Shown here: positions 21,195 to 33,395 of the stretch, in pieces
How positions within the stretch are numbered: position 1 is the first letter of the stretch
Layout of the letters: each line of letters begins with the position of its first letter
Assembly: GCA_006384855.1 (NCBI GenBank)
Contig: VCJN01002785.1
Coordinates: forward strand, 186,001-250,000
Reading direction: 5' to 3'
Length of the DNA: 64,000 nt
Source: Tetraselmis striata
Taxonomy: Eukaryota; Chlorophyta; Chlorodendrophyceae; Chlorodendrales; Chlorodendraceae
The notes under the pieces: model-generated
The model's input: only the letters and a program-made list of their open reading frames with translations
What the model was told of the DNA's origin: nothing
Database searches by the model: none
Translations under genes and position numbers: made by a program

Positions 21195-22070
21195 ATACGT
21201 TGCATGAATGACATCCTCCCACGGTTCCTAACTAGGAACTCCGGCACCAACACCCCACCCATGGTTTCTTTGACCCACAGCTTGGGTCCGTACTTGGCCG
21301 AGCGAGGCAGCCTCAACGCAACTTCTTCCGCATGCCGGTATGACCACTTCCTCAACGATGCTCGTGGGTCGGGCAGCTACGCCGCGGCGGTGTGCGGGGC
21401 GTGGGGCCGCCTCCAAGCGGCCACTGCTGGCCACCTCAGCGACGCAGATGCGCGCGTGATGGAGCGGGAAGCGGAGGCGGCGTCGGGCTCGCAAAAAGAG
21501 CTAGCGGCATTCTAGACCATGCCAACAACTCCCGGCTTCAAAATGAGGTGTGCGCTCTCCCTGCCACATGTAGGAACGGAACTTGTTCAATCAGCTCGAT
21601 GCGGCGTCGGGCATGTGGATAGTGGCCATCCCCACCGCGCAGACGGTCATGACTCCGCAAGAGCTGCGGGCGGTCGCGGCCGGGTACTTCTTTCTGCCTA
21701 GCTCGTTCTTGGCCCCGGTGGTTGGGAGCAAGATCATTCTGCCCTCGACAAAGCACAACCCCGTCACTATTTACCTATATGGCGACGCGCTCATGAACCT
21801 CCCGGCACCTGGAGACGCCCACTGGCGTGTACAGCACGACGCTATATTATCGCATACGCCTTCCGCGATCAATGTGTTCACAATCTAGGCATCGTTGTAC
21901 GCCGGGACGAGGTGGATGACTTGCTCCAGCAGGCAGTGCCTCTCGGCAACACTGTACCCAGGGATGAACTCAAGGACCAAGTGCCGGACGCAGAGCTCTC
22001 CGGTCCGGCGTTCAACGTCGTGACCGGGAGCTATGATCCCCGGACCTTGAAGTCCACGGCGGTGGTACAG
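21195..22070 (+). pseudogene. LINE family 1, fragment C
   Basis: This corresponds to residues ~350-640 of the long ORF at 33,404-35,380 (ILPRFLTRNSGTNTP, DHFLNDARGSGSYAA, GSKIILPSTKHNPVTIYLYG, VPRDELKDQVPDAEL). Frames break at ~21,515, ~21,580 and ~21,885. It is truncated at both ends. Some breaks are short insertions relative to the other copies. Confidence 0.75.
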
Positions 22071-22129
22071 AAGCTGCGAGGGGCCGGAGGGGGGGCGGGG
22101 GGGGCGAGGACGCGCGATGGCGCATGATG

Positions 22130-22385
22130 GCTGGGCTCACCTTATTATGTCTCGTCGGAGGAAATGGCTTTCGTCGGAGATCTCCGACGAAACGGCTGAC
22201 GGCTGTAGGAAATCACTCCTCCGACCATTCTCCGACGATGTTATATGGCGCGAGACCGCTTCGTGTGACGATCGTAACTTGGGGGGTTGCGCGTCCGATT
22301 TCCTACAGCCGGGGTATCCGGGTGTGTTCGGTACGATTCTACGATCCCGGAGGTTTCGTTCGACGATCGTAACTTCTGCCTTAGC
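22130..22385. repeat. Fold-back sequence
   Basis: ggctgtaggaaatc at ~22,201 is inverted as gatttcctacagcc at ~22,300. tcgtcggagatctccgacga (~22,171) is itself a perfect palindrome. cgacgatcgtaact-like sequence occurs twice (~22,266 and ~22,361). It looks like a small MITE-like or hairpin element. I found no clear target duplication. Confidence 0.5.
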
Positions 22386-22652
22386 GTAAGTCCAACCCTG
22401 CCCTGGTGAGCATCGTCGTCGATCAATTTAAAAATTGCGACTGCGCCCGCGCAAGCGCGAGCATTAAAATCCCCCGGCAGTCGTGCCCCCGCCCCGCCCC
22501 GCCCCGCCAGCCATCCGACTCCCTGCTTAATGTGAAGTATGGCACACGGAGTTGAGCGGGGCTGCACACCCGCGTATCGGCGACCCGTGCGCAGCGTGCA
22601 GGTTACTCCCGCACTCAGTGAGCACCAATAGGTGCTTACAGCCAGCAGACCG

Positions 22653-25600
22653 ATGTCGGCTTACCCTCCTCCCGGGGTGGCTCCCGGGAGTGCGGACGCC
22701 GGGGACGTCGTGGCGCCTCAGACAACCGCAGTAGGTGCCGCCTCCCCGCTGGCTACCGTGGCGGCGCCGGAGGCAATAACGTACACGCAGGGGCAGGCTG
22801 TGGACGTCGCTTGGGCGCAACGGCTGGCGGCTACCCTCGAGCAGGCGACCCGCGTGGGCCTCGCCGCCACCGCGGAGGCCCTGCCATCGAAGAGCCTGGT
22901 GGCGCTGCTGGCGCACGCAGGCAAGGCGCTGCAGGCCGTGCCTGTCCTGGTCGAGGTGGGTCGGATCGTCCGCCCCGGCTGCGAGGCAGCTGCCTGCCGA
23001 GCCCCGCCCCCCGCCCCCCCCCCCCCCCCCCCCCCACCCACCTTGGGAACATGCCTGGTGTGGCTATGAACGCATTGTGTGGTGTATGATGCTGCAGGTT
23101 GCGCCGGCGGAGGATGCCACTGTCACTGTCGTCGGCGACACTCATGGTAAGGCAGCCCCGCCCCTGCTGCCCTTGCTGCCCCCCCTGCTCCGTACCCCTG
23201 CTCCTCCTGCCCCAGGGGCATGTCGTTCGAGTGGTCGCATGCAGCACCGCTGAGAGCATCCCTGCACCCTCAATCCCTACGAATTCCCGCAGGCCAATTT
23301 CATGACGTGCTGCACATGTGAGTGGCCTGGCCAGCGCCCAGAGCAGCATGCCCCCACCCCCTCGCGATCTCACATCCCCATGCCCGCTTGCTTGCCTACC
23401 CGTCATCCCACGGCACTGCCATCAGCAGCTGCGCAGCGAACTGATCACTCACCACCCCTCCGCAGGCTGGATATCGCGGGGCCGCCGTCACCCCAGTCGA
23501 TTTACATTTTCAACGGTGTGGCGCCTGGGCCGTCAGAGGGCAGCCGCGTGCCCAACCCAGCCTCCCACACCGCGGAACCAGGCTAGCGACTAAACCCTCC
23601 CTCTCTCCCTGTGGTGGCCGCTGCCCTGGCGCTAGGCGACTATGTGGACCGCGGCGCCTGGGGCGTGGAGCTGCTGGCAACACTGGCGGCCTACTCCCTG
23701 GCTCTGCCAGGTGCGGGAGGATGGCCCGCGTAACCAGGGGAAGGGGGGCAGGAGAGGGCGCAAGAGGGAGAGACGGAGGGAGGGACAACGCGCAGGGGGC
23801 GGAGCAGATCGATGGAAGCAGAAATGAATGCTGTGCTCGTTTGGTTTCTGAAGTTTACTTCATACCAGTTTTAGCCTCTTCTTGGGTTTGAGTATTGAAA
23901 ATATCTTTTGGCTATATTGAAGTGCCGCCCCTGCCACTGATAAGGGAGCGTTTATTTGTTTTCTACTTCATTTATATAAGCGAAGTGGATTAGGGCTTTG
24001 CTGAGGGAGCCGCCCGGCCAAGCGCTGACCCCGCCAATGCTTCGCCCCGCCAGGCCGGTTCATCCTCCTGCGCGGCAACCACGAGAGCCTGACATGTAGC
24101 AGGGCGTACGGCTTCCACGGCGAGCTGAAGGGCAAGTACGGCAAGGCGGCGAAGGCCATCTTCCGGGCGTGCGGGATGCTCTTTGCCTCGCTGCCGCTCG
24201 CCGCCCTCGTCGCCGGAAAGGCGCTCGTCATGCACGTGCGTACGCGCCCCCCGTGAGCCGTGGCCAGGCGCGAACATGCGGTGAGGGTGGGGATGAGAGG
24301 GAAAAAGGTGCCAGACAAGCTGTTGGATCCCACCAGCATCACACACATGTTTGACATCACCAAAAACGTGGGCATGCTGGTGACAGGACTGATGCCTGAG
24401 GCGGGGGGGGGGGGGGGGGGTGGGGGGGGTGGGGGGGGGGCAAGAAGCGTGGACAGAGGCTCACCGATCAGCTGTCGTCGCGCGCGCAGGGAGGGCTCTT
24501 CCGGAAGCCGGTCGTGCCCACCAAGGCACGCGGCAAGAAGCGAGGGCGCTCGCGCCTGCAAGAGGGTTTGCCCCTTGCCTGCTGCGCCCCCTTTCCTCGC
24601 GAGCACTGCGCGGCAATTGGGGCCCGGCGCTGACTTGTTCCCGGCGGCTGCGCCTGTCGCATTCCTCCCATGGATGCAGCCCCGCTGGTGATCGGGGACC
24701 TGGAGGACCTCCGCAGGGCACACAAGGGCGGGCAGGATCCCCACGGGCTGGGGCAGACGCAGGTGGCGGGGGACGTCCTCTGGAGTGACCCCATGCCGAC
24801 GGAGGGACTTCAGGTGGGCCTCCCTTACCTTTGCCATACTCAACGTGAACTCGGGACGCCTTTCGCCTATGCTCATTTCCATGTGCATTCCAATACCGAT
24901 GCCAATGCCAAGTCTGATGCCGATGCCGATACCAATGCCAATTTCGACGCCAACGCCAATTCCAATGACAATGACAATGCTAATGCCAATGCCAATTCTG
25001 ATGCCAATGCATATTCCAATTCCTGTGCCAATGCCCATTCCGATGCCAATGCCAATGTCGATTCCGATACCAATTCTGATGCCAACGCTAACGCCAATGC
25101 CACTGCGCATAAAGGCTAGGCCACAGTTGGTGCTTATGCGGAAGCAGATGACAATGCCATTGCTCTGCATGCCTCTTTCTCGCATATAGGTTTTATGGGT
25201 ATGTGGAAGAATCTCCTGATCCCCCCCCCCCCCCCCCCCCACTCGCGGCGCAGATCAATCACGAGCGTGGCATTGGGCTGATGTTTGGGCCGGACCAGAC
25301 ACAGGCGTTCATGGAGGCCAACGGGCTGTCCCTGGTGCTGCGCTCTCACGAGGGGCCCGATGCGCGCAGCCGCGAGGACTGCCCCATGCCGCCCATGTGC
25401 GCGGGGTACAGCGTGGACCACAAGGTCCCCGCCGGTTGCCTGATGACGGTGTTCAGCGCACCAGACTACCCGCAGGTCCGCGCCTCGCCCTTGCAGCCCA
25501 GCTCGCTTGGGATGTGCTTGCCTGCTGCTGTGCACTCGCTTGCCGTGCGCAGTAAGCCATCCTCCCGATGCCATGCCTGCGCCAACATGATCTTCGAACA

Positions 25601-26704
25601 TACCCAGATTAAATGTCAAGAAAGCAAAAGCTAAAGACCACCTCTGCAAAGATCATATCAATGGCGTCATTGTGGGGAATATTTTTGGAGTTGACATTTT
25701 GTAATTGTGTCGTTTGGAGCTCGCCATTGATGCGTGTGCGCCAACCCTCTGACCGCGTGCTGGCGCCACGCCCCGCAGTTCCAGCCGGTGGACGACCCCA
25801 GCGATCGCTTCAACAACCTCGCGGCCGTCGCTGTCCTGCAGGCGCCGGACTGGGCCACCCCCGTGATGAAGCAGTACAGTGCGGTGCTGCCCAGGCCGGA
25901 GGTGAGGCCGAATGGGGCGGCCGCCCTGACCGTAGATACCAGATACACCGTTCCATTTTATTCCCTTTGCAGGCCCCATAATCTGATGGGCATGTACATC
26001 TCATCAGTATTTCTGTCTTTGTGGATTCGTTATATAGTCACATGAGGTTTGATTGTTGAAGAGGGCCTTTCTGATTGTCCTTTTTTTTGGTGATTTCCTG
26101 ATATCGCCTTCTGCTGCTAGCTCATGTAATTGTTGAAGAGGCCCAAAGGAGAACATTTATAAATCGATTTGCGCAGGTCATAGCCTTGTCTGGGATATTT
26201 GTACCCATTTACACATAGATAAAATGTATACTTATATTTAATTAAATGTGTGAATATTCCGTCTAAATAGAGTCATAGGTAGCGATTCGCGATTTTCTGA
26301 TGCGTTTCGGCGTAGTAGGCCTGAGCCCATTTCATGCGGGCGTGCAGGCCGCGCCCTTTTACGACCTTTGCCTGCCGGACAGCGACGACGAGGGCCCGGA
26401 GGGCCTGCGCGCCGCCGGCTACGAGACGGAAGCGAGCGGTATGTCGGGGGATGATGGGTCGGTGGTGTCTGCGTCGGGCCTGGAGGACTGCGACACGCCG
26501 TCGGCCCGGGACGAGGAGGACAGCCCCGCCAGCAAGGCCCCGCGCATCGGCTTTCCTGCGGAGGCGGACAAGCTGACCGTCACGTGGGGGCAGCCCGCCC
26601 TGGGCGCCTGCGCGGACGGCGAGCTCCACGCCTGCGGCGGTGCCACAGCGAGCGACGCGGCGCGACCCGGCCTGCCGCCCGTAGCGCAGGGGGTCACGGG
26701 GTAG
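22653..26704 (+). CDS. PP7: PP7-type serine/threonine protein phosphatase
   Basis: The model has 11 exons, 531 aa: 22653-22955, 23098-23146, 23293-23317, 23466-23515, 23636-23710, 24054-24235, 24490-24565, 24680-24813, 25254-25475, 25779-25901, 26348-26704. All introns are GT-AG and in phase. PPP-family metallophosphatase signatures appear in order: GDTHG (114-118), GDYVDRGAWG (~143-151), RGNHES (~174-179), VMHGGLFR, DVLWSDP, RGIGLMFGPD, LRSHEGPDAR (His ~330) and SAPDYPQ (~366-372). YVDRGAWG, SHEGPDAR and SAPDYPQ follow plant PP7 rather than PP1/PP2A/PP5. PP7 in plants is a nuclear, calmodulin-binding phosphatase tied to light and heat signalling (family knowledge). The ~118-residue acidic C-terminal tail is unassigned. 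The start is the first ATG of the frame; upstream exons are possible. Confidence 0.9.
24880..25110. repeat. Degenerate ccaatg/gatgcc hexamer array in PP7 intron 8
   Basis: About 38 six-base steps of the type gccaat(t/g)/gatgcc fill the intron between exons 8 and 9, with substitutions but almost no phase loss. It makes a long spurious minus-strand ORF (IGIGIGIGI). The intron also has a ~20-nt C run a dozen bases before its acceptor. Confidence 0.8.
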
Positions 26705-27631
26705 CAGGGTGTCGTGCAGGCTTCAGGCTGCGTTGTCAGCTCTTAGTGATTTTTCACGAGATATTGTGAACATGTGAACGCGAGAGAACAGGAGAACTCC
26801 GCCTTGCCCCCCTCTTGCTTGGTTGCTCAGCCGCACTGCGGATATGGCCATGGTGTTTTCATACGGTCAACACTGTCAGGCAGCTCTGCTATGCACCACC
26901 ACCAGCTTCGACAATTCGGCAGTTCCACCCGCCGATAAACAGCAGTGCGTAGCATCCATGCCCCAGGCGCGTGATTGGCTCAAGCAAGAGCTGCATCTGC
27001 CTTGGGTACTTCCCTAGATCCCTGGGAGTGGTCAATCAGCGTATACGGGTGCCGACTCATACATTAGAGCCCTTATAATTCGGCCTTGAATTGGGCTTGC
27101 ATGCAACGTAAAGGCAACTTTCACTACGGTTCTGCTATACTTTTGTCTACATTTGACCTTTGGCAGGCAGGACACGTTCATATCCACTGTTTTCTTTCTT
27201 CTTATTACTGTGCCAGCACCCGTACCCCTGCATCACGTGCCACGAGCACGCACCCGCCCACCTCACCGGCGTGCCTTGAATCTTGTCCCGGCTATGGAAA
27301 CGCCTCAGAGGAGTGATTGCTCCGTTGGCATGTGGAATGCTACATTGAAGGGTGCAGGCACTTGTTGGCCGGGATGCGCATGTAGCTGGCACCGGCAGCC
27401 ATGGAAATCTTGGACAGGATGCAGCTCGTCAAAGGAGACAGAGAGGGGGCGTGGGAGCGAGGGAAACCTTCAATGGAGAGTCATGACTGATGGCAAAACA
27501 TCAGATGCATAGGAGTACAAGCAATTAACTTGGACGCACCCATCTGCCCGCACCAGCTCTGCTCAGTGTGCAAATTGCCGCCTCGCGAGGCACTGACACG
27601 GGCAGTACACGGAACGCGGGGTCTGCTGTAA
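26705..27631. other. Convergent intergenic region PP7/NOL
   Basis: I see no gene. PP7 (+) and NOL (-) end toward each other, so this should hold both 3' ends. Confidence 0.5.
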
Positions 27632-30182
27632 TCAGAACTGGGATCGGACTCCATTTGTTTGGTAGGACTGGCCAGGCTTCGCCACCCGGTTCCCATCCTT
27701 GTCGAAGAACCTTCCTCCATTGATGATCTGCGGGAATCCTGTGGCGACCCGCCTGTGGTGCAGTGCCACACAAGTGCCACCCTGAGAATGCGCAGGGTGG
27801 AGATTAATTTTGAAGCGCAATGTGCAAGCCTGAGCCTGCGGACAGTGGGCGGAGGATGCGATGCCACCCTGATTAAGCGCACGTGTTTTAAATAGTACAG
27901 ACGCGGGCGATGATGTTCACCCACCTGAACGCATCCCCTGGCGTGAGATACTCCACGGCGCCGCAGGCTTCCTGCACAGCAGACAAAACGTCCTACCTCA
28001 GGCACAAGAAATAATGCAGGCTGCGGATCATTACAGGATGTTGGAGACTCGGACGATGGGCGTTGCGGCGATACCTGCATGCCCCGCATCTTGGGAACAA
28101 GCGCCGCTGCCACAGTCTCCGGCTCCTCCGCCATCACGTTGAAGAACTTGCGCGCCCCCGGGGACGCCTCCTGCATGTGCGGCAGAGATACATCGCGCGG
28201 CACGGTGTCAACCGCAGGCCTCCAACCCGCGAGTCAATCCACGCCATTGGCACAATCACAGCACAGCGCCAGTCCTCCTCGGCCTACCTCAAGCAGCAGG
28301 TCTGTCAGCACCATCCCTGGGGACAGCTGGTGGATGCCAATGGACGAGATGCCAGCCGCCTTCAGCTCCTGCAGCCCAACCCAGTGTTAAAGATGACAAG
28401 GAACGACGCTGATTGGTGTGCCTCGCATGGCGAGGAGGGGGGGGGGGGGGGTGTGCTGGAAGGTACATGGCTTGCGGTGTCTGACCTCGGCGACTGTGCT
28501 TGTTAGCTGCGCCAGAGCTCGCTTGGTCGCCTTGTGCGGCGCGGTGGATGATGAGAACGAGGCGCCCCTGCCAGCGAGGCATCATTCGCCCTCTCAGCAC
28601 TCCGGCAGGGTAGCCGCTTGCACCACCACGGGCTCTTCTATCACAAACGGCCCAACGCACGCACCACGACGAAAAGCCACAATTGTAGATGTGATACACC
28701 GGCACGGCCGACTCGGGCTGAGACTTCATCAGACGAATCGCCTCGCGGCAGCAGAGCATGGACCCTGTGACGTTTGTGCCTGGCAGCCATTGGCAACCAG
28801 GCAGACCCGTACACACACGTGAGACACTGAAGCAATTGCAGGCGGGTGAGTGAGCTGCCATGTCTGCTCTGCCCACCACCTGATAGCTGCGAAAACTGAC
28901 CTAATGTCATAACTAGCCTGCGCCCTCGCCCCTTTCTTCTGATGGGCCACCAATACCTGCAACCTCAACAATCTCCTCTGGTTCCATGTCCATGAGCGTA
29001 CACCGCGTCCGGCTGATGATTTCACCCGGTTGACGGCACAGGAAGCAGCAACACGTCACGGCGCGTCACAGCAACAAGTCAGCTGGACATCCCCGGTTGA
29101 AGTATTGACGAATTGAGGGGGAGTATGCAAGTGAGAATTAGTAACAACTGACAGTCAGGAATAGTCAGAGATGTTGCTCGCAGCTCCTCACCTAGCCATC
29201 CCAGCATTGTTCACCCAGTGATTCACCGTCCCGAGCTTGGCTTGGCTTTCTTTCGCTAGATAAGCAACCTGCCAGCCAACGACCGTGCACTATCTCATTT
29301 GCTGCCTCAAAGTCACTTCACTTTTTTCCTGGAACGGATGTATTTTAGCTGTAAAACTACGTATCCGATGCGCATAGGGAAACTGCATGCATGACATTGA
29401 TGCAGGCTGGCAGTGAAATCCTGCTGTCAAATATTCTGTCTTACAGAACGAAATACCGTCTGCCGCATGCAGTCAAAGCTCACCTGATCGGGGGATGAAA
29501 CGTCACAAGTGACTCCGAACACCTGCCATATGAGGATGCGGACACATACGCCCTCAGATATATCCCGGCTGCGCTCGGTACCTTAGCAGGACACATGATG
29601 CACGAGTCGTGGGTGCCCCTGCACTGAAGCCAGGATGGCACCTCTGCACCCTCCCCGAACTCGGTCTGCAGCGCGTCCTTGGCAAGCTGGAGCCTCTCCG
29701 GATTACGCCCACAAATGAGCACCTTGTCTCCTGTCAACAGCCCGTATGCTGCTTGTCAGTATCAAGTCTGTATCTCGCTTGCACATTGTGAAGCTTGCAG
29801 CAAACGATGCCCGCCCGCAGCATAGCCTCCAGGCACTGGAACAACGACCGCCTTTGCCATAGCGACTATGCTGAAGAGGGCGCGCAGGAATGTGTCTGTG
29901 GGAGTGTGCCGAGTGCGGCTAGGATGCCCAGCGGCGGGCGTGCGCCTTGGCCGCACCTTCGCTCAGGAATTCGCGGGCCATGGCGAATCCAACGCCCTTC
30001 GTCCCACCGGTGATGACTACCCCCAGCTGGCAGCTCACGCAGGCTAGCTGGAGCTTGCATCGACCGGCACTTCTGCGTCGTGAAAGGAGTGGCGTCCTCG
30101 CGGTGGCGCCGCGAGATATCACTCTAAAGGATCCCGCGCTGACCGGGGCCACCTGGCTGGAACCTACGAACCGCAGCATCAT
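27632..30182 (-). CDS. NOL: NOL-type chlorophyll(ide) b reductase, active-site variant
   Basis: The minus-strand model has 11 exons and 342 aa: 30182-29957, 29730-29642, 29522-29484, 29268-29192, 29012-28957, 28779-28665, 28567-28486, 28368-28288, 28170-28075, 27971-27925, 27752-27632. All joins are GT-AG and in phase. The N-terminus is Ser/Arg-rich (a likely plastid transit peptide), then VVITGGTKGVG (Rossmann TGxxxGxG, residues 58-65), NNAG (138-141), LSPGMVLTDLLL, and FFNVMAEEPETVAAALVPKM. These blocks and the length match plant NOL/NYC1, SDR enzymes reducing chlorophyll b to 7-hydroxymethyl-chlorophyll a in chloroplasts. Odd: the YxxxK active site reads HKATK (His212, Lys216 kept). The usual GAG motif between HIYN and this site is also changed, although the spacing is conserved. 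It may be inactive or altered, or the His may be a sequence error. Confidence 0.88.
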
Positions 30183-31102
30183 GTGTCCTGCTGCTGCCAG
30201 TGCCTAGTATTGGTGTGCTTCTATTCGAAGCCGGCCAGTTTTAGTGCGGTGGTATTTTTCACTATCATTAACGCGATGAGGAGGACGTAGGCACTTCTTC
30301 TTAGTCGACAAAGGGTGTTCTCTTGCCGCCCTGGGCAAGAAGGACCATCAGACACGCAGGCGGCAAACCCAGTTTCGGCCTTCGATCAGGCGGTCACAGG
30401 GAGACGCAGCCGTCCGTTGGGAACTCGACGAGTCGACAATTTACCGACAAAGTTTCAGGATTAGTGTCGACTTGATCCCTGCCGCACTTGGTCACGGCGT
30501 GTTGTGGCGGCGTGGATCGCAAGGAGCCGTCAGGATGGTGGGCACACGCGCGGCGCGCAGCCGACGGCGCGCGCGCCCGAGGAGCAGCAGGCGAGTGTCG
30601 TCGTCGTCGTCTCGTCGGCGATAGCGACTCGCGCCCCGCGCGGGCGGCCCGGCTACCTGTACCGTACTGGCGGTCGTGACATGCACCGGCGCGAGCGACT
30701 GCTATCGTAAGGGTGGATAGATATTATTAGGTATATTAATTTCATCAGGGCCTTCACAAGTGCGCACCATATACAGAACTAACAGCAACAGGGTGGATAT
30801 TATTTCTCTTACATTAGGATTACATTATTTCTTCTCACATCACTGCCTTAAAACGTACCTGTATGCGCAGTACTAAAAGCAGACCAAAATAAGCAGTAGC
30901 GAATTGTGATCGAAAGGTTGCCAGCAAATCAAGAGACATAAGCCCGAAACCAAGGGTCAATAGGGATGGAAAATACTATTGCCGACCTGCCAAGCAGTCC
31001 TTCGCAGCCTGTACAGACTAGATTTAAAATCCTGAATAAATCCTTAATTAAAATCCTTATTATTAGTTTGCGCATCAAGCCATAATGGGGATTTTCTCAT
31101 CA
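30183..31102. other. Upstream region of NOL, no gene
   Basis: A dispersed repeat at ~30,870-30,965 resembles 20,950-21,060. The rest has no recognisable feature. A promoter for NOL should lie at its left end, but I see no defined element. Confidence 0.5.
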
Positions 31103-31106
31103 TATA

Positions 31107-32453
31107 CACCCCTCCACATAAGTCCGGGTTTTGCCTTTTCGATCGCAAAGCGCATGCATGGGCGAGGATAACGCCGGCTGCATGTGCATACATGCTAACT
31201 ACAGTGGGAATAGTTCGGGCAAACGCCTATTGTGCGCTTTATACCCACCCGCGCGACAACACGACCATTTGTGGGCGCCCTTGTAAAAACGCGAAATCAG
31301 TGCAGCATGATGCGTTGGCGCCAGAAAATTGTGGGTTGCGCCAACCGTCCAAACCTATGGAAATAGCGGCACTCGTCGCACCAAACTCGGTGGTTACGGC
31401 CCTTGGCATAAGTTGCACACACCGTGTGTGTAGGCCACTGAAAGCATGTCGCTATAGGCACGACATGACACCCCAACGACAACTTGGCCACTATGGGGAG
31501 CAATTTTGGGGTGAAAATGCTGCTGTTTCTGTGGCGAACGCACGTAGGAGAGGCGCTCGATGGCCCCCTTGGCGTAGGGCAATGCTCTACTATGGGGGCG
31601 CGTGGTGGAATGCCGGTTGCACCGTTTCGTGGGCGGGGTGGCGCGGTAGGGGCGTGGACTTTAATTAATATGAAATTCCTTGAAAAATGATGTGGAAAAT
31701 GGCATTTTGGCTGGTAGATGTGTGTATCGCTAGGAGGCGGCACATGCCAAGTGTTGGTGATTCGTGGTCATCCACACACATAACGCTCTCGCACAGCCTA
31801 GTATGGGGCTTAGACACGCACTTGGCGCAAAGCCACGCGCCCGATATGGGTGGGCACATAAGGCAGTGAGGGGCAACTTGGATGATCATCTTTGGGGATT
31901 TTTCCCGGGGCCTCAAAAATAGATTTTTTGATTTGAAAAGATCGGTTTCGACGCAGATTTGAACGAGGAATCGCGTGTTATTTTTAAAACAATTCTCTGA
32001 GCAAACCCTGAGAAGTTATAGCGTTTTAAAGCGAAGGGGGTGTTGCTGCGCGTGGCCGACACTGATGCCACGCCAGTATCGCAACGCGACATGTACTGGC
32101 CGCCGCCCACACGGCTGCACCCCAACCAAATGCACCCGAGCCCCTCGCCAATGTGTCTCCTCACGCGTTCATGGCCATCCCGCCGTTTGGTTGTCTATTC
32201 ATGCGCGTCGGCGTGTGCGTGATACCGACCCTGGTTTTGGTGCAGTTGCAGGCGCCGCCCATCCACGCACCAAGTGCACCGTGACACCCTTGTCAAAGGT
32301 CTTTTAGCTTCGGTTTGAGCCACTCGTCATGCAGGTTTTATAAAACCCTCTGAGATTCCAGGGTTTCATCTCATATACCCTACGTTCAGGTACCCTAGAC
32401 TTCTGAAGTCTTGAGACTGCCGAAAAGGGACCCCAAACTTATGTGCAGGGGTG
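31107..32453. mobile_element. 1.35-kb TIR element, TATA-flanked
   Basis: The left end CACCCCTCCACATAAGT (31,107) is inverted at the right end (cttatgtgcaggggtg, ending 32,453), with 1 mismatch in the first 17 bp and weaker similarity to ~35 bp. TATA flanks both sides (31,103-31,106 and 32,454-32,457), either a target duplication or part of the TIR. The internal ORFs (e.g. 31,192-31,668 +, 31,743-31,297 -) show no transposase motif that I recognise, so I treat it as non-autonomous. Confidence 0.65.
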
Positions 32454-32566
32454 TATATCTCTTAATATGTGATATTGTCACCGCGATATTTTACTAGGTA
32501 CCGCATACGTTTATTCGCCCGCCCCGCATCACCTGCATTCAAGGCGCTGTACAGGTAATCCTTGGG

Positions 32567-33310
32567 TGTCCCCGCGGGGGTTGTGGCCGGGTTGCACATT
32601 ATGATACAATTACGCACCCGAGTATTTCCCACTGCCCGCCGATTGGCCCGGATTCATGCCATGCCTGAGCGGTTCCTTGAACACTGCCCTGCATGTGGCG
32701 GAGGTGAATCTGAGACTATCGAACAGATGTTGGTGGAGTGCCCGCGGTGGGGGTATCACCGTCATAATTTTGGGTTGTTAGTTCCGGAGTTCAGGGATTT
32801 TATTAGTAGTCAGGTTAGTGCGTCAACGCCTGAGGACTTAACTGCCTTTATTTTGGGCGGGGTCCCCCCCCCCTCCCTTCACGGCGCCCTGGATTTTACT
32901 GGGAATGGGAAATTTTTCCAGCTATGGCGTCGGGCCCTCCCTTACATTGCCTTTTTTGTTGCACATGTATCGCACTCCCGAAATGCTTTGCTCCGCGGGT
33001 TGGGGCTTGCCCCAACTCGCATTACTCGAATGGGCCGACGCCCAAACGGGTAGGGCGGACCTTTCGTGGTCAGTGCCGGGTATTTTGATGGCAGTGTTTT
33101 AGACGGTGATCCAACAGTGTTGGAAATTCCGTCACTGGCCTCCAATTAGTCTTGCGAAATGCTTCGGCAATTTGCTTGATGACTATAACGGAGCGTCGCC
33201 TACCCAGGGCTTTCCGTAACTGGATTGCTGCCTAAACGGCCGTCGTAGAGACGCTGCAAGGGTTTCACTGGTGCCAGTCCTGTCCCGGGGGCGAAAAAAC
33301 AAATCCTTAG
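32567..33310 (+). pseudogene. LINE family 2, 5'-truncated copy
   Basis: The sequence is nearly identical to 52,193-52,945. The open frame to 33,053 encodes the C-terminal zinc-binding region HCPACGGGESETIEQMLVEC (C-x2-C...H/C-like) found after RT in several LINE clades, then GALDFTGNGKFFQLWRRALP. It ends with a 3' UTR and a short A-rich tail (gcgaaaaaacaaa). Imperfect flanking aatccttgg/aatccttag may be its target duplication. The RT part is missing. Confidence 0.7.
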
Positions 33311-33395
33311 ACCATACAGGTGTAGATTACAAGAAGGGCAATTCCCCAGAATTACCATACAGGCACGCACAGGTACCCATACCATTACTGTATAT

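Noticed and set aside
23968..25242. 424-aa minus-strand ORF
   Set aside because: It lies opposite PP7 exons and the intronic hexamer array, which create it (IGIGIG stretches).
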